A stretch of 64,000 nt of DNA from Acuticoccus sp963704595 (lineage in GTDB: Bacteria; Pseudomonadota; Alphaproteobacteria; Rhizobiales; Amorphaceae), in assembly GCA_963704595.1 (NCBI GenBank), contig OY969922.1:496001-560000 (forward strand). The letters run 5' to 3'. Positions within the stretch are counted from its first letter, which is position 1. Every line of letters starts with the position of its first letter. Below, piece by piece: positions 8,300 through 17,351 of this stretch. The translations under genes and the position numbers were made by a program. The notes below the pieces were generated by a model. That model was not told the DNA's origin. It was given only the letters and a program-made list of their open reading frames with translations, and did not search any database.

Positions 8300-9177
8300 T
8301 GGGTCGGCCGTTGAGAGAGGGCGAACCGGCCGACCCGTCGCGCCGGCCGGAGTTCGTGGAAGGCCTCGCCAAGGGCCTTGCCGTGCTCGAATGCTTCGAC
8401 GCGGAACACCCCGCGATGAGCCTCAGCGAGGTCGCGCGCCGGGCAGGCCTCACCCCGTCCGCGGCGCGGCGCAGCCTGCTGACGCTGTCGGCGCTCGGCT
8501 ACATCGGCCAGGCGGGGAAGACGTTCCACCTCAAGTCCAAGCTCCTCGGCCTCGGTTCCGCCGTCCTCCTCACCGCCCGGATCGAGGAGACGCTGCAGCC
8601 GGAACTGCGCGCGCTGGTCGCAAGGTTCGGCGACGCCTCCTCGGTCGCAACGCTCGACGGGCACGACGTCATCTACGTCGCGCACCATTCGGTGCAGCGG
8701 GCTCGGCGCCGCATGGCGTTTGCCGGCGCGCGCTACCCCGCGACGGCAACCTCGCTCGGCCGCGTCATCCTCGCCGGCCTCGCCCCGCACGAGCTCGACG
8801 CGTTCTTCGCGACCCTTGCCGCCGCCCCGCTCACCGAGCACACGGTCGTCGATGCGGCCCGCCTTCGAGCCCTCGTCGACGAGACGCGGCAGCAGGACTA
8901 CGCCATCTCCGTCGATCAGCTCGATTACGGCATCACCGCGCTCGCGGTGCCGATCCGCGCCGCCGATGGCACCATCGTCGCCGCGCTCAACACCTCCGGC
9001 TACTCGGGCTCGGTCACGCCCGAAAGCCTGATCGGCGAGCGCCTGGAAGCGCTGCGCAGCGCCGCCGCCGGCATCGCGCAGACGCTGCTGCGCTATCCCG
9101 TGCTTGCCAACATCCTGCGGGCGTCCACAGTCATGCCCGCCACCACCCAACCAGAAGCCCCTGAAAGGACGCCATGA
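8299..9177 (+). CDS. IclR-family transcriptional regulator
   Basis: 292 aa. The N-terminal winged helix-turn-helix spans about 18-80 (KGLAVLECFDAEHPAMSLSEVARRAGLTPSAARRSLLTLSALGYI). A C-terminal effector-binding domain follows (about 95-275), with the family segment SVDQLDYGITALAVPIRAADG. Length and order fit aromatic-catabolism regulators of the PcaR/PobR group. The ATG at 8299 overlaps the dioxygenase stop, and its own stop overlaps the next start at 9174, so it is embedded in the operon it probably controls through the repeats at 7330-7364. The effector is unknown; an aromatic substrate or intermediate is likely. Confidence 0.9.
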   Translation: MGRPLREGEPADPSRRPEFVEGLAKGLAVLECFDAEHPAMSLSEVARRAGLTPSAARRSLLTLSALGYIGQAGKTFHLKSKLLGLGSAVLLTARIEETLQPELRALVARFGDASSVATLDGHDVIYVAHHSVQRARRRMAFAGARYPATATSLGRVILAGLAPHELDAFFATLAAAPLTEHTVVDAARLRALVDETRQQDYAISVDQLDYGITALAVPIRAADGTIVAALNTSGYSGSVTPESLIGERLEALRSAAAGIAQTLLRYPVLANILRASTVMPATTQPEAPERTP

Positions 9178-10205
9178 ACCTTCCCCTTCTCCCCACATCG
9201 CTCGTCGGCAGCTACGCCCAGCCCGACTGGCTGATCGACCGCGCACTGCTCGCAAAGCGCTTCCCCCCGCGCACCCGCGCGAAAGAGCTGTGGCGCATTC
9301 CGGAGGCCCACCTCGCCGAGGCGCTGGACGACGCCACCCGCGTCGCCATCCGCGAGCAGGAAGAGGCCGGGCTCGACATCATCACCGACGGCGAGATCCG
9401 CCGTGAAAGCTACTCCAACCACTTCGCAACCGCGCTCGACGGGATCGACATCGACAACCCCGGCACCGCGCTCGACCGTTCCGGCCACCCCAACCCGGTA
9501 CCGCGGATCGTGTCGAAGATCTCCCGCAAGCACGCCATCGGCGTCCGTGACGTGAAATTTCTGAAGGCGCACACCGACCGGGCGATCAAGTTTACCGTGC
9601 CGGGCCCGTTCACCATGTCCCAGCAGGCGCAGAACGACTTTTACCCGAGCCTCGCCGACGCAGCGATGGACTATGCCGACGCCGTCCGCGCCGAGGTGCA
9701 GGACCTGTTCGATGCCGGGGCCGACTTCGTCCAGCTCGACGAGCCCTACATGCAGGCCCGCCCCGAGGCGGCTGAGGAATACGGCCTCGCCGCGCTCAAC
9801 CGCGCGCTCGACGGCGTGCGCGGCACGACAGCGGTCCACATCTGCTTCGGCTATGCGGCGATCATCCACGAGCGGCCGCAGGGCTACTCGTTCCTGCCGC
9901 AGCTCTCGGCGTGCTCGTGCAACCAGATCTCTATCGAGACGGCACAGTCCAAGCTCGACTGCTCGGTGCTGAAGGAGCTGCCGGAGAAGACCATCATCCT
10001 CGGCGTGCTCGATCTCTCCGACCCCAATGTCGAGACGCCGGAGACCATCGCCGAGCGCATCCGCCGCGGCCTCGAATACGCCTCGCCCGACCGCGTGATC
10101 GTCGCGCCCGACTGCGGCCTCAAATACCTGCCGCGCGACGTCGCCGCCGGCAAGCTGAAGGCGATGGTTGACGGCGCCGCCATCGTCCGCGCCGAATACG
10201 CTTGA
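9174..10205 (+). CDS. MetE C-terminal-like (cobalamin-independent methionine synthase family) protein
   Basis: 343 aa, corresponding only to the catalytic C-terminal barrel of MetE. Features are LVGSYAQPDWL near the N-terminus, a DGEIRRESYSNHF segment, FTVPGPFTMS, QLDEPYM, a VHICFG motif (H-x-C) and a late APDCGLKYLP containing the second Cys, so the Zn-binding His/Cys/Glu/Cys set of this family seems complete. Stand-alone homologues transfer methyl or other alkyl groups to or from thiols and are often not methionine synthases. It overlaps the IclR gene by 4 bp, which suggests a role in the aromatic pathway, for example removal of an O-methyl group or thiol chemistry. That role is inference. 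Confidence 0.85.
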   Translation: MNLPLLPTSLVGSYAQPDWLIDRALLAKRFPPRTRAKELWRIPEAHLAEALDDATRVAIREQEEAGLDIITDGEIRRESYSNHFATALDGIDIDNPGTALDRSGHPNPVPRIVSKISRKHAIGVRDVKFLKAHTDRAIKFTVPGPFTMSQQAQNDFYPSLADAAMDYADAVRAEVQDLFDAGADFVQLDEPYMQARPEAAEEYGLAALNRALDGVRGTTAVHICFGYAAIIHERPQGYSFLPQLSACSCNQISIETAQSKLDCSVLKELPEKTIILGVLDLSDPNVETPETIAERIRRGLEYASPDRVIVAPDCGLKYLPRDVAAGKLKAMVDGAAIVRAEYA

Positions 10206-10212
10206 GGCTCCC

Positions 10213-10236
10213 GGCCCGTCGCTTCGGCGGCGGGCC
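10213..10236. terminator. GC-rich hairpin between convergent genes
   Basis: Stem GGCCCGTCGC (10213-10222) pairs with GCGGCGGGCC (10227-10236) with one G-U wobble around a stable TTCG tetraloop. It sits exactly between the MetE-like gene and the convergent deacetylase, so it could end transcripts from both sides. There is no clear T-run on either strand, so termination strength is uncertain. Confidence 0.55.
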
Positions 10237-10883
10237 TACGAGACGTAGGGCGCCATCGGCCGCATGATCCTGCCCTGGTCGATGGGCACGCAGTCGGCCG
10301 GGAAATCCTGCACGAAAGTGACGCCCTCGTCCTGAAGCGCCGCCAGAAAGCCGTCGAGTTCGTCCATCGCGCCGGTGGGCAGGTCGTGGAGGACGATGAG
10401 CGGCCAGTCCTCTGCCGCCGCCATCTCGCGGGCGACGGCCGGCCAGCCGCGCGGGTTCTTCCAGTCGCCCGGCACCACGTTCCAGAGGACCAGCGTATAG
10501 GCCTCGGCGACCAGCATGTCGTACGCGGCGTGGCTGAGGAGATCCTCGTTGATCTCGCCCCCGCCGCCGTTTGGCCTGAAGAATTTGCGCGGGTGGGCAA
10601 GGTCGCCCAGCAGCGCTTGGGTTTGCGCAATCTCGACTTCGTGGGCGGCGGGGTCGAGGCTGGCGCCGATGGGGGCGAGGTGGTTGAAGGTGTGGTTGCC
10701 GATGTGGTGACCCTCGCCGTGCGCCCGTTCCGCCACGGCGCGGCGGGCGGGGTCGCGCAACTTGTCGCCCAGCACGAAGAAGGTCGTGCGGATGTCGCGC
10801 CGCGACAGGATGTCGAGGACGACGGGCGTCGTCTCCGGGTCCGGGCCGTTGTCGAACGTCAGCGTCATCCGGCGCACGGTCAC
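10236..10883 (-). CDS. Polysaccharide deacetylase family protein (NodB-like)
   Basis: 215 aa using the GTG at 10883, whose GTGA overlaps the flotillin stop; the ATG at 10868 is an alternative. The NodB homology motifs are present: TFDNGPDP (motif 1, with DD replaced by DN), GHHIGNHTFNH (motif 2, H-x-x-x-H metal ligands), FFRPNGGG (motif 3) and LIVLHD (motif 5). These enzymes remove N-acetyl groups from polysaccharides, with relatives acting on small amides. The Asn in place of the usual first catalytic Asp may alter activity. It is the last gene of the 20994-10236 operon. No signal peptide is visible, so a cytoplasmic small-molecule amidase role is possible. Confidence 0.8.
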   Translation of the reverse strand: MTVRRMTLTFDNGPDPETTPVVLDILSRRDIRTTFFVLGDKLRDPARRAVAERAHGEGHHIGNHTFNHLAPIGASLDPAAHEVEIAQTQALLGDLAHPRKFFRPNGGGGEINEDLLSHAAYDMLVAEAYTLVLWNVVPGDWKNPRGWPAVAREMAAAEDWPLIVLHDLPTGAMDELDGFLAALQDEGVTFVQDFPADCVPIDQGRIMRPMAPYVS

Positions 10884-12532
10884 GCCTCGTCGTCGCTGGC
10901 GGCGGTGTTCTTCGCGGTCTTGGCGGCCTGTTTCATGGAAAGGCCGAGCTCGTCGCCGAGCGCCTTCAGCGCCGGCAGCTGCACCGCCATGCCGAGGATG
11001 GAATCCAGCGCCTGATTGACCGGCGGCTTGTCGCCTCCGCTTTCGCCGGCGCCACCGGCCTGCCCGCCGAGGCCGTTGATGTTGTGGATGCGGATGGAAT
11101 CGATCCGCTCGGCGGGCTTCACCATTTCCGCGATCGTGCGCGGCAGCGCCTCGATCCGCGCCAGCTCTTCTCGCATCGCCACGATGTGCGGCTCCAGGAG
11201 GTTTTCCGCCTCCGCCAGCGCCCGCACACCCTCGGCCTCGGCCAGCAGGCGCTCGCGCAGCGATTTGGTGCGCGTGACCTCCGCCTCTGCCTCGGCGTTG
11301 GCGGCGCTGAGACGAGCGGCCGCGTGGTCGCTGGCGGCGTCCTTCTCGGCGAGGGCGAGGATGCGCAGCCGCTCGCCGTCTGCCTCCGCCGCCTCCTGTG
11401 CCACCAGCAGCGCCAGCGCCTTGTCGCGCTCGGCCTCGGCCATGCGGCGGGCGGTGATGATGGCTTCTTCCGCCTTCGCCGCCTCGGCGCGGGCAAGATC
11501 GGCGGCGGCGCGGGCGGCGCTCTCGGCCTGCTGGCGCTCGGAGACCTTGATGCGGCGCTCCTGCTCCTGCAGCTCGAGGTCGAGGGACTTGGCGATTTCC
11601 GAGGCCTGCACCTCGAGGTCGCGGGCGATCTCGGCGGCGCGGATGGCGCGGTCGCTGGCGATCCGGGCCGCCTTCAGCCCGTTGTCCTTGGCGATGCGGG
11701 CCTCTTCGGCGGCGCGCTCGGACTCGGCGCGGCGGGCGGAGATTTCGGCCTGCTGGGCGGCCTTCCACGTCTCGATGTCGCGGTGCTGGCCGATGCGGGC
11801 CTCTTCCTCCTCGCGCTCGATCTCCAGCTTGCGGCGCGTCGCCTCCATGGCGGAGAGCGTGACGGCGACCTCGGCGTCGGCGTCGATCCGCGCGCGCTCC
11901 TTCTTGGAGGTGGCGATCACTTCGGCGAGCTTCCTCATGCCGACGGCGTTGAAGGCGTTGTTCTCGTCGAGCGCCGCGAAGGGCGTCTGGTCGAGCGCGG
12001 TCAGCGACACCGATTGAAGGCGGAGGCCATTCTCGGCGAGATCGTCTGCAATCATCTCGCGCACTTCGCGCACGTATTCGGAGCGGCCCTCGTGCAGTTC
12101 GTCCATGGTGCGGCGGGCGGCGACGGCGCGCAAAGCGTCTACCAGCTTGCCTTCGACGATGTCTTTTATCTTGTCCGCGCTAAAGGTGCGGTCGCCCAGC
12201 GTCTGGGCGGCGCGCGCCACCGCTTCGGGCGTGCCGTCGACGGCGACGGAGAAGCTGGCGCCGATGTCGACGCGCAGGCGGTCCTTGGTGATGAGGCTCT
12301 GTTCGCCGGAGCGCGCCACCTCCAGCCGGAGGGTGCGCATGTTCACCTCCGTCACGTCGTGGAAGTAGGGGAGCGCGATGGCGCCGCCGGCCAGAATGGT
12401 CTTCTGCCCGCCGAGGCCGGTGCGGATGAGGCTCACCTCCCGCGTCGCCTTGCGGTAGAGCCGGGCCAGCACCACCACCACCAGGACGGCGACGAGGACG
12501 ACGACGACGAGAACGGTCACCAGGCCGGGCAT
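10880..12532 (-). CDS. Flotillin / SPFH-domain membrane protein
   Basis: 550 aa. One N-terminal membrane helix (about 3-23, very Val-rich) is followed by an SPFH/Band 7 domain (about 30-200; RTGLGGQKTILAGGAIALPYFHDV, then ALDQTPFAALDENNAFNAVGMRKLAEVI). A long charged coiled coil follows (about 215-470, many A/E/R heptads such as AEEARIAKDNGLKAARIAS), and then a hydrophobic C-terminal tail. This matches YqiK/FloA-type flotillins that scaffold membrane microdomains. It lies 37 bp after the dioxygenase fusion and overlaps the deacetylase, so it is likely co-expressed with an aromatic pathway. It may respond to membrane stress from hydrophobic substrates; that link is inference. Confidence 0.9.
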   Translation of the reverse strand: MPGLVTVLVVVVLVAVLVVVVLARLYRKATREVSLIRTGLGGQKTILAGGAIALPYFHDVTEVNMRTLRLEVARSGEQSLITKDRLRVDIGASFSVAVDGTPEAVARAAQTLGDRTFSADKIKDIVEGKLVDALRAVAARRTMDELHEGRSEYVREVREMIADDLAENGLRLQSVSLTALDQTPFAALDENNAFNAVGMRKLAEVIATSKKERARIDADAEVAVTLSAMEATRRKLEIEREEEEARIGQHRDIETWKAAQQAEISARRAESERAAEEARIAKDNGLKAARIASDRAIRAAEIARDLEVQASEIAKSLDLELQEQERRIKVSERQQAESAARAAADLARAEAAKAEEAIITARRMAEAERDKALALLVAQEAAEADGERLRILALAEKDAASDHAAARLSAANAEAEAEVTRTKSLRERLLAEAEGVRALAEAENLLEPHIVAMREELARIEALPRTIAEMVKPAERIDSIRIHNINGLGGQAGGAGESGGDKPPVNQALDSILGMAVQLPALKALGDELGLSMKQAAKTAKNTAASDDEA

Positions 12533-12569
12533 GGGCCCCTCCCTCTTGTGATGCGGCGGGGCGCGGACA

Positions 12570-14453
12570 TCAGCGGTCCTTCCGCGCGAGTACGAAATCG
12601 TAGGCGACGCACCAGGCCGGCGACGGCACGGCGCGTCCGTCCGGCGCGCGAACGCCGGTCTTCTTCTCGAAGGTCTTGATGAGCGACTGCTTCACCCCGA
12701 ACACCGGATCGGCATCGAGGTAGGGGTCGCCTTCGAGGAACAGCATGGTGGTGAGCCGCCGGAAGCCCGGCGCCTCGATGCGCACGTGGACGTGGCCGGG
12801 GCGGACGGGCGAGCGCGCGGCGGTGCGCAGGAGATCGCCCACCGTGCCGTCCTCCGGGATGGGATAGCTGGCGGGCAGGACCGAGGTGAACCAGAACCGG
12901 CCGGCGGGGTCGGAGCGGAACAGGCCGCGCATGGCCGCCTCGTCGATGTCGGGGTTGAGGATGTCGTAGCCCCCATCGCCGTCGGCGTGCCAGATGTCGA
13001 CGCGGGCGCCGACGACGGGCTTGCCTTCGGTGTCGAGGACACGGGCGTTGAAGAACATCTTCTCGCCTGTGATCGGGCCTGAGATGTCCGCGCCGTTGTC
13101 GAAGACGGGGCGGTCCTCGACGAAGAACGGGCCGAGGACGGAGTTTTCCGTCGCACCGCTCGGGAAGCGGTGGTTGATGAGGTCGACGCGGGCGGTGGCG
13201 CCCATCACGTCGGAGAGCAGGATGAACTCCTGCCGCCCGCCGACGCTGAGCTGTCCGGTGCGGGTGAGGAATTCGATGGCGAACTCCCACTCCTCCTCGG
13301 TCGGCTCCACCTCCTCCAGAAACGCATGAAGGTGGCGGGTGAACGCCGTCAGCACCTTCTTTGCGCGGGGGTTCGGCGTATCGCGGAAGGTGGCGAGGAC
13401 GGCGGCGGTGAGCGTATCGTCGCGCACGTCGCGGCCGTGGCCGGCGAGCGGTTCGCGGAGGCGCCGGGCGGATGGCATCGGCAGCGGCGCGGAGGCGGTC
13501 CGGCGCGCAGGCGTGCCGGGCCTTTCGAGCCCCGCTGCACCCATCGTCTCGCGGGCGGCGAGGCGGGTGGCGTAGGCGCCGACATGGTTGCGGGGCGTGC
13601 CGTTCAGCGCGTGGCCGCCGGTCCATGCGATATCGAGGCCGAGCGAGGCGAGGTGTCCGAGGGCGGCGGCCCACACCACGTCGGCCAGCGTGAACTCCTC
13701 GCCGGTGATCCACTGCCTGCCGTCGGCAAGCCGCGTGTCGAGGCCTTCGATCAGCGTCAACACCTCCTGCACGGCGCCGCGCATCAACTCCGGCGATTGG
13801 GTAAAGACCTTGGCGGCGGCTTGCTTGCGGATGGCGGCGTCGTAGGCGGCGATCAGGCGCGGGTGGCCGACGGAGAGCGAGCGACCCTCCATCATCTTGC
13901 GGATGCGGGCGTCATGGACGCCGCGCACGGCCTCGCGCAGCGGCTCGGGCCTTGTGTCGCCGCCGGGGTGCGCGCCGTAGGGGAGCGCCTCGAACGGGGC
14001 GGCGTCGACGAGCGCGGTCTCGCGGGCGATTTCGGTGCGCAGGCGCTGGGGGGCAAGGTCCGGGCCGGGGAGGGCGGCGATGTGGTCTAGCATCCGCAGC
14101 GGGTCGAGGATGACGCGCTCGGCTCCAGCGTCCACCAGCGTCGGCACGGCGGCGGGGTCGATGCCGTCGTGGCGCACACTGGCACGGCCGGAGAAGCCGT
14201 CGACCAGCGGGTGGCCGTCGATCCCCTCGAGGCGCAGGCGCACATAGGCGGGGTGGCCGGCGTCGAAGCGACGGCCGAGGATCTGCATCTCGTGGCTCGC
14301 GTGCGCGGTGCCCTTCTCCGCCAGCGCCAGTCGAACCGCCTTCGACCAGAGCGAAGTGGCCGCATGGAAGAGGACGAGGGCGCCGTGGCCCTGCGCGCCG
14401 GCGAGAGGCGCGCGGGCAGCGTCAAGACGAGCCTTGAAGGTGCGCTCACTCAT
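12570..14453 (-). CDS. Fusion protein: N-terminal GST-like domain plus C-terminal hydroxyquinol 1,2-dioxygenase-type domain
   Basis: One uninterrupted frame of 627 aa from the ATG at 14453, which overlaps the monooxygenase stop as ATGA. Residues about 25-110 look like a thioredoxin-fold GST N-domain (LVLFHAATSLWSKAVRLALAEKG) and 130-310 like the helical GST C-domain (WITGEEFTLADVVWAAALGHLASLGL). After a Pro/Ala/Arg linker (about 312-345), an intradiol dioxygenase occupies 345-627 with all Fe ligands: Tyr496, Tyr530, His554, His556. An internal ATG at 13478 would give a 302-aa dioxygenase alone but has no ribosome-binding site upstream, so fusion is favoured. The adjacent monooxygenase would supply a trihydroxy- or dihydroxybenzene. 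Loss of a stop codon through a base error in the linker cannot be excluded. Confidence 0.8.
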   Translation of the reverse strand: MSERTFKARLDAARAPLAGAQGHGALVLFHAATSLWSKAVRLALAEKGTAHASHEMQILGRRFDAGHPAYVRLRLEGIDGHPLVDGFSGRASVRHDGIDPAAVPTLVDAGAERVILDPLRMLDHIAALPGPDLAPQRLRTEIARETALVDAAPFEALPYGAHPGGDTRPEPLREAVRGVHDARIRKMMEGRSLSVGHPRLIAAYDAAIRKQAAAKVFTQSPELMRGAVQEVLTLIEGLDTRLADGRQWITGEEFTLADVVWAAALGHLASLGLDIAWTGGHALNGTPRNHVGAYATRLAARETMGAAGLERPGTPARRTASAPLPMPSARRLREPLAGHGRDVRDDTLTAAVLATFRDTPNPRAKKVLTAFTRHLHAFLEEVEPTEEEWEFAIEFLTRTGQLSVGGRQEFILLSDVMGATARVDLINHRFPSGATENSVLGPFFVEDRPVFDNGADISGPITGEKMFFNARVLDTEGKPVVGARVDIWHADGDGGYDILNPDIDEAAMRGLFRSDPAGRFWFTSVLPASYPIPEDGTVGDLLRTAARSPVRPGHVHVRIEAPGFRRLTTMLFLEGDPYLDADPVFGVKQSLIKTFEKKTGVRAPDGRAVPSPAWCVAYDFVLARKDR

Positions 14454-16195
14454 AATGCCCACCCCAGAATGCGGCGCATGACGCTCCCCAGTTCGCCGGC
14501 CGGGTTGGCGGCGAGCATCTGCGCGCGCCATCCCACATACCCGTCCGGGCGGACGAGGACGCAGCCGGAATCGCTGACGCCGGAGGCGAGTGCCCAGTCG
14601 CCGAAGGTGTCGTTGATGGCGCAGCCGGGGCCGATCTGGAGGGCGCGGACGTCGGCTCGGGTTTCGGCCGAGACGCGGGCGGCGGCCTCCACCCACCCGG
14701 CGCCGGAAACGCCGGTGAGCACGGTGAAGCGGCCGCGGCCGACGAGGTCGAGCGTGGAGAGTTTTTCGCGGCCCTGCTCGACCCATACGTGGGGGAGGCG
14801 GGCGCCCGGCCATGTGGTGGGGTGGTAGTAGAGTTCGCGGTCGCGGGTGTATTCGGGCTCCGGCGTGCCGTCCGGCACCACGGCGGCGGAGCGGTAGCGC
14901 TGGCCCATCTCCACGCCGTGGCAGTTGAACTCGTACGACTTGTTGCGGATCTGCGCGTTGAGCGCCTTGCGCTTGGCCTCCGCTTCCACCGTCGACGCCT
15001 TGCGGGTGTCGAGCTGGCGGCGCATCTCCTCCTGCGTCTCGGTCTCGCTGATCCCGAGCGTGTCGAAGATCGGCAGCGTGTCGGTGATCGACTTGTTGGC
15101 GCGGTTGACGATCTGCTTGCCGACCGGCTGGCGCTCGTCGTTGAAGGTGTCCAGCAGCGACGGGTCGGCGGTGCCGTCGAGAACCAGCTTGAGCTTCCAG
15201 GCGAGGTTGTAGGCGTCCTGGATGGAGGTGTTGGAGCCGAGCCCGTTGGTGGGCGGGTGGCGGTGCACCGCGTCGCCCATGCAGTGGACCCGCCCGACCG
15301 AATAGTGCCGCGCCACGATGTTGTTGACCGCCCAGTAGCTGACGCGGGTGACCTTCAGCGGCACCTCCTCGCCGATCAGGCGGAACAGGATCTGGCGGAT
15401 TTCCTCTTCGGAATAGTTCGGCCGGCCCTTGGCGATGTCGTAGCTCCACATGCCGAGCCACTTCTTCCACGGGCGGATCATCCTGAGGACGCCGGCGCCG
15501 ATGCCGCCCGCCGAGCCGGGTTGAAAAATCCAGTAAAGGACGGAGGGGCGGTGCTTCACCAGATGGGAAAGGTCGGCGTCGAACTCGATGTTCATGGAGC
15601 CGGCGAGGTCGGCCTTGCCTTCCAGCGGCAGGCCGAGGTCTTCGGCGATGCGGCTGCGGCCGCCGTCGGCGCCGATCATGTACTTGGCGCGGATGCGGTA
15701 GGTCTCGTCGGCGACGCGGTCGTGGACGGTGCAGACGACGCCGTTCTCGTCCTGCGTGTGGCTGATGTACTCGGTCTTGAAGCGGACGAGGCAGCCCTCG
15801 CGCATCGCCTTGCCGAAGATGATCGGCTCCAGCAGCGTCTGCGGGATGTCGACCATTTTGGAGGGGCTCGCCAGCTCGTAGTCGGCGCGGCGGGCGGGGT
15901 GGTTGCCCCAGGTGAGCAGCCGGCCGACCTCCTCGCCCGCCAGCGACTCGCAGAAGACGTTGTTGCCCATCAGCTCCTGCGGCACGGCCTCCTTGTAGAC
16001 CTCCTCCTCCACGCCAAGCTCGCGCAGGATTTCCATGGTGCGCTGGTTGGTGATGTGGGCGCGCGGCATGTTGGCGAGCCACGAGTATTTCTCGATCATC
16101 ACGTTGGCGACGCCGTAGCCGGACAGCAGCGCCGCCGACGCGACCCCTGCCGGCCCGGAGCCGACGATCAGGACGTCGGTTTCGATATCGAACAT
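14450..16195 (-). CDS. FAD-dependent aromatic monooxygenase (TfdB / phenol hydroxylase-like)
   Basis: 581 aa. The FAD-binding GxGxxG lies at 12-17 (VLIVGSGPAGVASAALL). The DG motif is IGADGGRSRIAEDLG, and the GD motif is CMGDAVHRHPPTNGLGSNTSIQDAYNLAWKL. The C-terminal third has the thioredoxin-like fold typical of class A phenol hydroxylases (STLDLVGRGRFTVLTG onward). Length and motifs match 2,4-dichlorophenol 6-monooxygenase/resorcinol hydroxylase relatives that ortho-hydroxylate phenols with NAD(P)H and O2. Its product should feed the dioxygenase fused to the GST domain directly downstream (4-bp overlap). The start at 16195 follows the HAAT permease frame with no clear gap. Confidence 0.9.
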   Translation of the reverse strand: MFDIETDVLIVGSGPAGVASAALLSGYGVANVMIEKYSWLANMPRAHITNQRTMEILRELGVEEEVYKEAVPQELMGNNVFCESLAGEEVGRLLTWGNHPARRADYELASPSKMVDIPQTLLEPIIFGKAMREGCLVRFKTEYISHTQDENGVVCTVHDRVADETYRIRAKYMIGADGGRSRIAEDLGLPLEGKADLAGSMNIEFDADLSHLVKHRPSVLYWIFQPGSAGGIGAGVLRMIRPWKKWLGMWSYDIAKGRPNYSEEEIRQILFRLIGEEVPLKVTRVSYWAVNNIVARHYSVGRVHCMGDAVHRHPPTNGLGSNTSIQDAYNLAWKLKLVLDGTADPSLLDTFNDERQPVGKQIVNRANKSITDTLPIFDTLGISETETQEEMRRQLDTRKASTVEAEAKRKALNAQIRNKSYEFNCHGVEMGQRYRSAAVVPDGTPEPEYTRDRELYYHPTTWPGARLPHVWVEQGREKLSTLDLVGRGRFTVLTGVSGAGWVEAAARVSAETRADVRALQIGPGCAINDTFGDWALASGVSDSGCVLVRPDGYVGWRAQMLAANPAGELGSVMRRILGWAL

Positions 16196-16196
16196 G

Positions 16197-17351
16197 GTTG
16201 GAACCTCGAGGGGGACATCCGCCCCGCTGATGCCGGGCGCAGGGCGGCAGGCGCATTTCGCGCACGGGCCTGGTGTAGTCCGGCACCGGCGTGTCCGGCC
16301 CGAGCAGCCTGCGGCGGGTGGGAAAGAGCGAGAAATCGGTGCGCTCGACGATGAAGCCCCAGATCCCCTTCGGCGCGACCAGCATGACGAGGATGGCAAG
16401 CGCGCCCAGCGCCATGAGGTACCAGGTGCCGAAGTCCGCCAGCCAGTTCTGCAGGGCGAACAGGATGAGGGCGCCGATGATGGGGCCTTCCAGCGTGCCG
16501 ATCCCGCCGATCACGACGATGAAGAGGACGAACGCCGTCCAGTCGATCACCGAGAACGCGCTTTGCGGGGTGATCGAGGCCTTCTGGAAGTAGATCAGCG
16601 CGCCGGTAAGTGCGGCGCCCGCCGCGGCGAACACGTAGACAGCGAACTTGATGCGGCGCGTGTCGACGCCGAGGCTTTCGGCAGCGTCCGGGTTGTCGCG
16701 CACGGCCGACAGGGCGAGGCCGTTGCGGGTGCGCAGGAATGCGTAGATCGCGCCGATGACAGCGACGGCCAGCACCAGCGCGATCCAGTAGGAGAGGATG
16801 TCGCGCGCATGGGAGGAGCGCACGTCGAACAGGGTCGTGACGGTGTCGATGCCGACGATGTCGCGCGCCACGTCGGACGGGAGCGAGGTACCGGTGCCGC
16901 CGCCAAGCGTCTTCCACTGCGCGAACAGGAGGCGGTAGACCTCCGCGGCGACCCACGTGCCGATGGCGAAGTAGGCCCCTTCGAGGCGGAACAGGATGAA
17001 CCCGGTGGGGATCGCCATCACTCCGCCGATGACGCCGGCGCACAGGATCGCGACGAGCGGATCGAGCCCGGCGAGGATCGCAAGGCCGAAGCCGGCGTAG
17101 GCGCCGAGGCCGACGAACGCCTGCTGCCCGATGGAGACGAGCCCGCCGTAGCCCGCCAGAAGGTTCCAGCACTGGGCAAGGGTGATCATGGTGAGGACGA
17201 AGAAGAGGTCCTGCAGCAGCGAGCGCGAGATGATCGCCGGTGCCGCGAGGAGCGCCACGACGCCGACGCCCATCACGGCGAGCGCGATCGCGGAGGCGCG
17301 GGTCGACTTGGCGACCCTGTAGCGGCTGGTGTCGAGCGCGGGACCGGCCAT
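16197..17351 (-). CDS. Branched-chain-type (HAAT) ABC transporter permease, LivM family, 3' end unresolved
   Basis: ATG at 17351, overlapping the LivH stop by 1 bp (TGATG). About 350 residues show the LivM pattern: multiple membrane helices, the QCWNLLAGYGGLVSIGQQAFVGLGAYAGF signature and the ATPase-contact loop near SAVRDNPDAAESLGVDTRRIKFAVYV. After PKGIWGFIVERTDFSLFPTRRRLLGP, where the family normally ends, no stop occurs. The frame continues open beneath the monooxygenase and enters the GST-dioxygenase frame, ending only at 12570. The end given here is simply where the monooxygenase begins. A base error near 16200-16300 is likely; skipping to another phase would give a stop at 16168. Confidence 0.8.

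Noticed and set aside
11084..12679. A 531-codon + strand frame opposite the flotillin gene
   Set aside because: It mirrors the Ala/Glu/Arg coiled coil of the flotillin, has Gly/Leu/Arg-rich composition without family resemblance, and arises from high GC at third positions.
13349..13585. Separate small gene at the GST-dioxygenase linker
   Set aside because: It lies inside the fusion frame on the same strand, is Pro/Arg/Ser-rich and has no ribosome-binding site.
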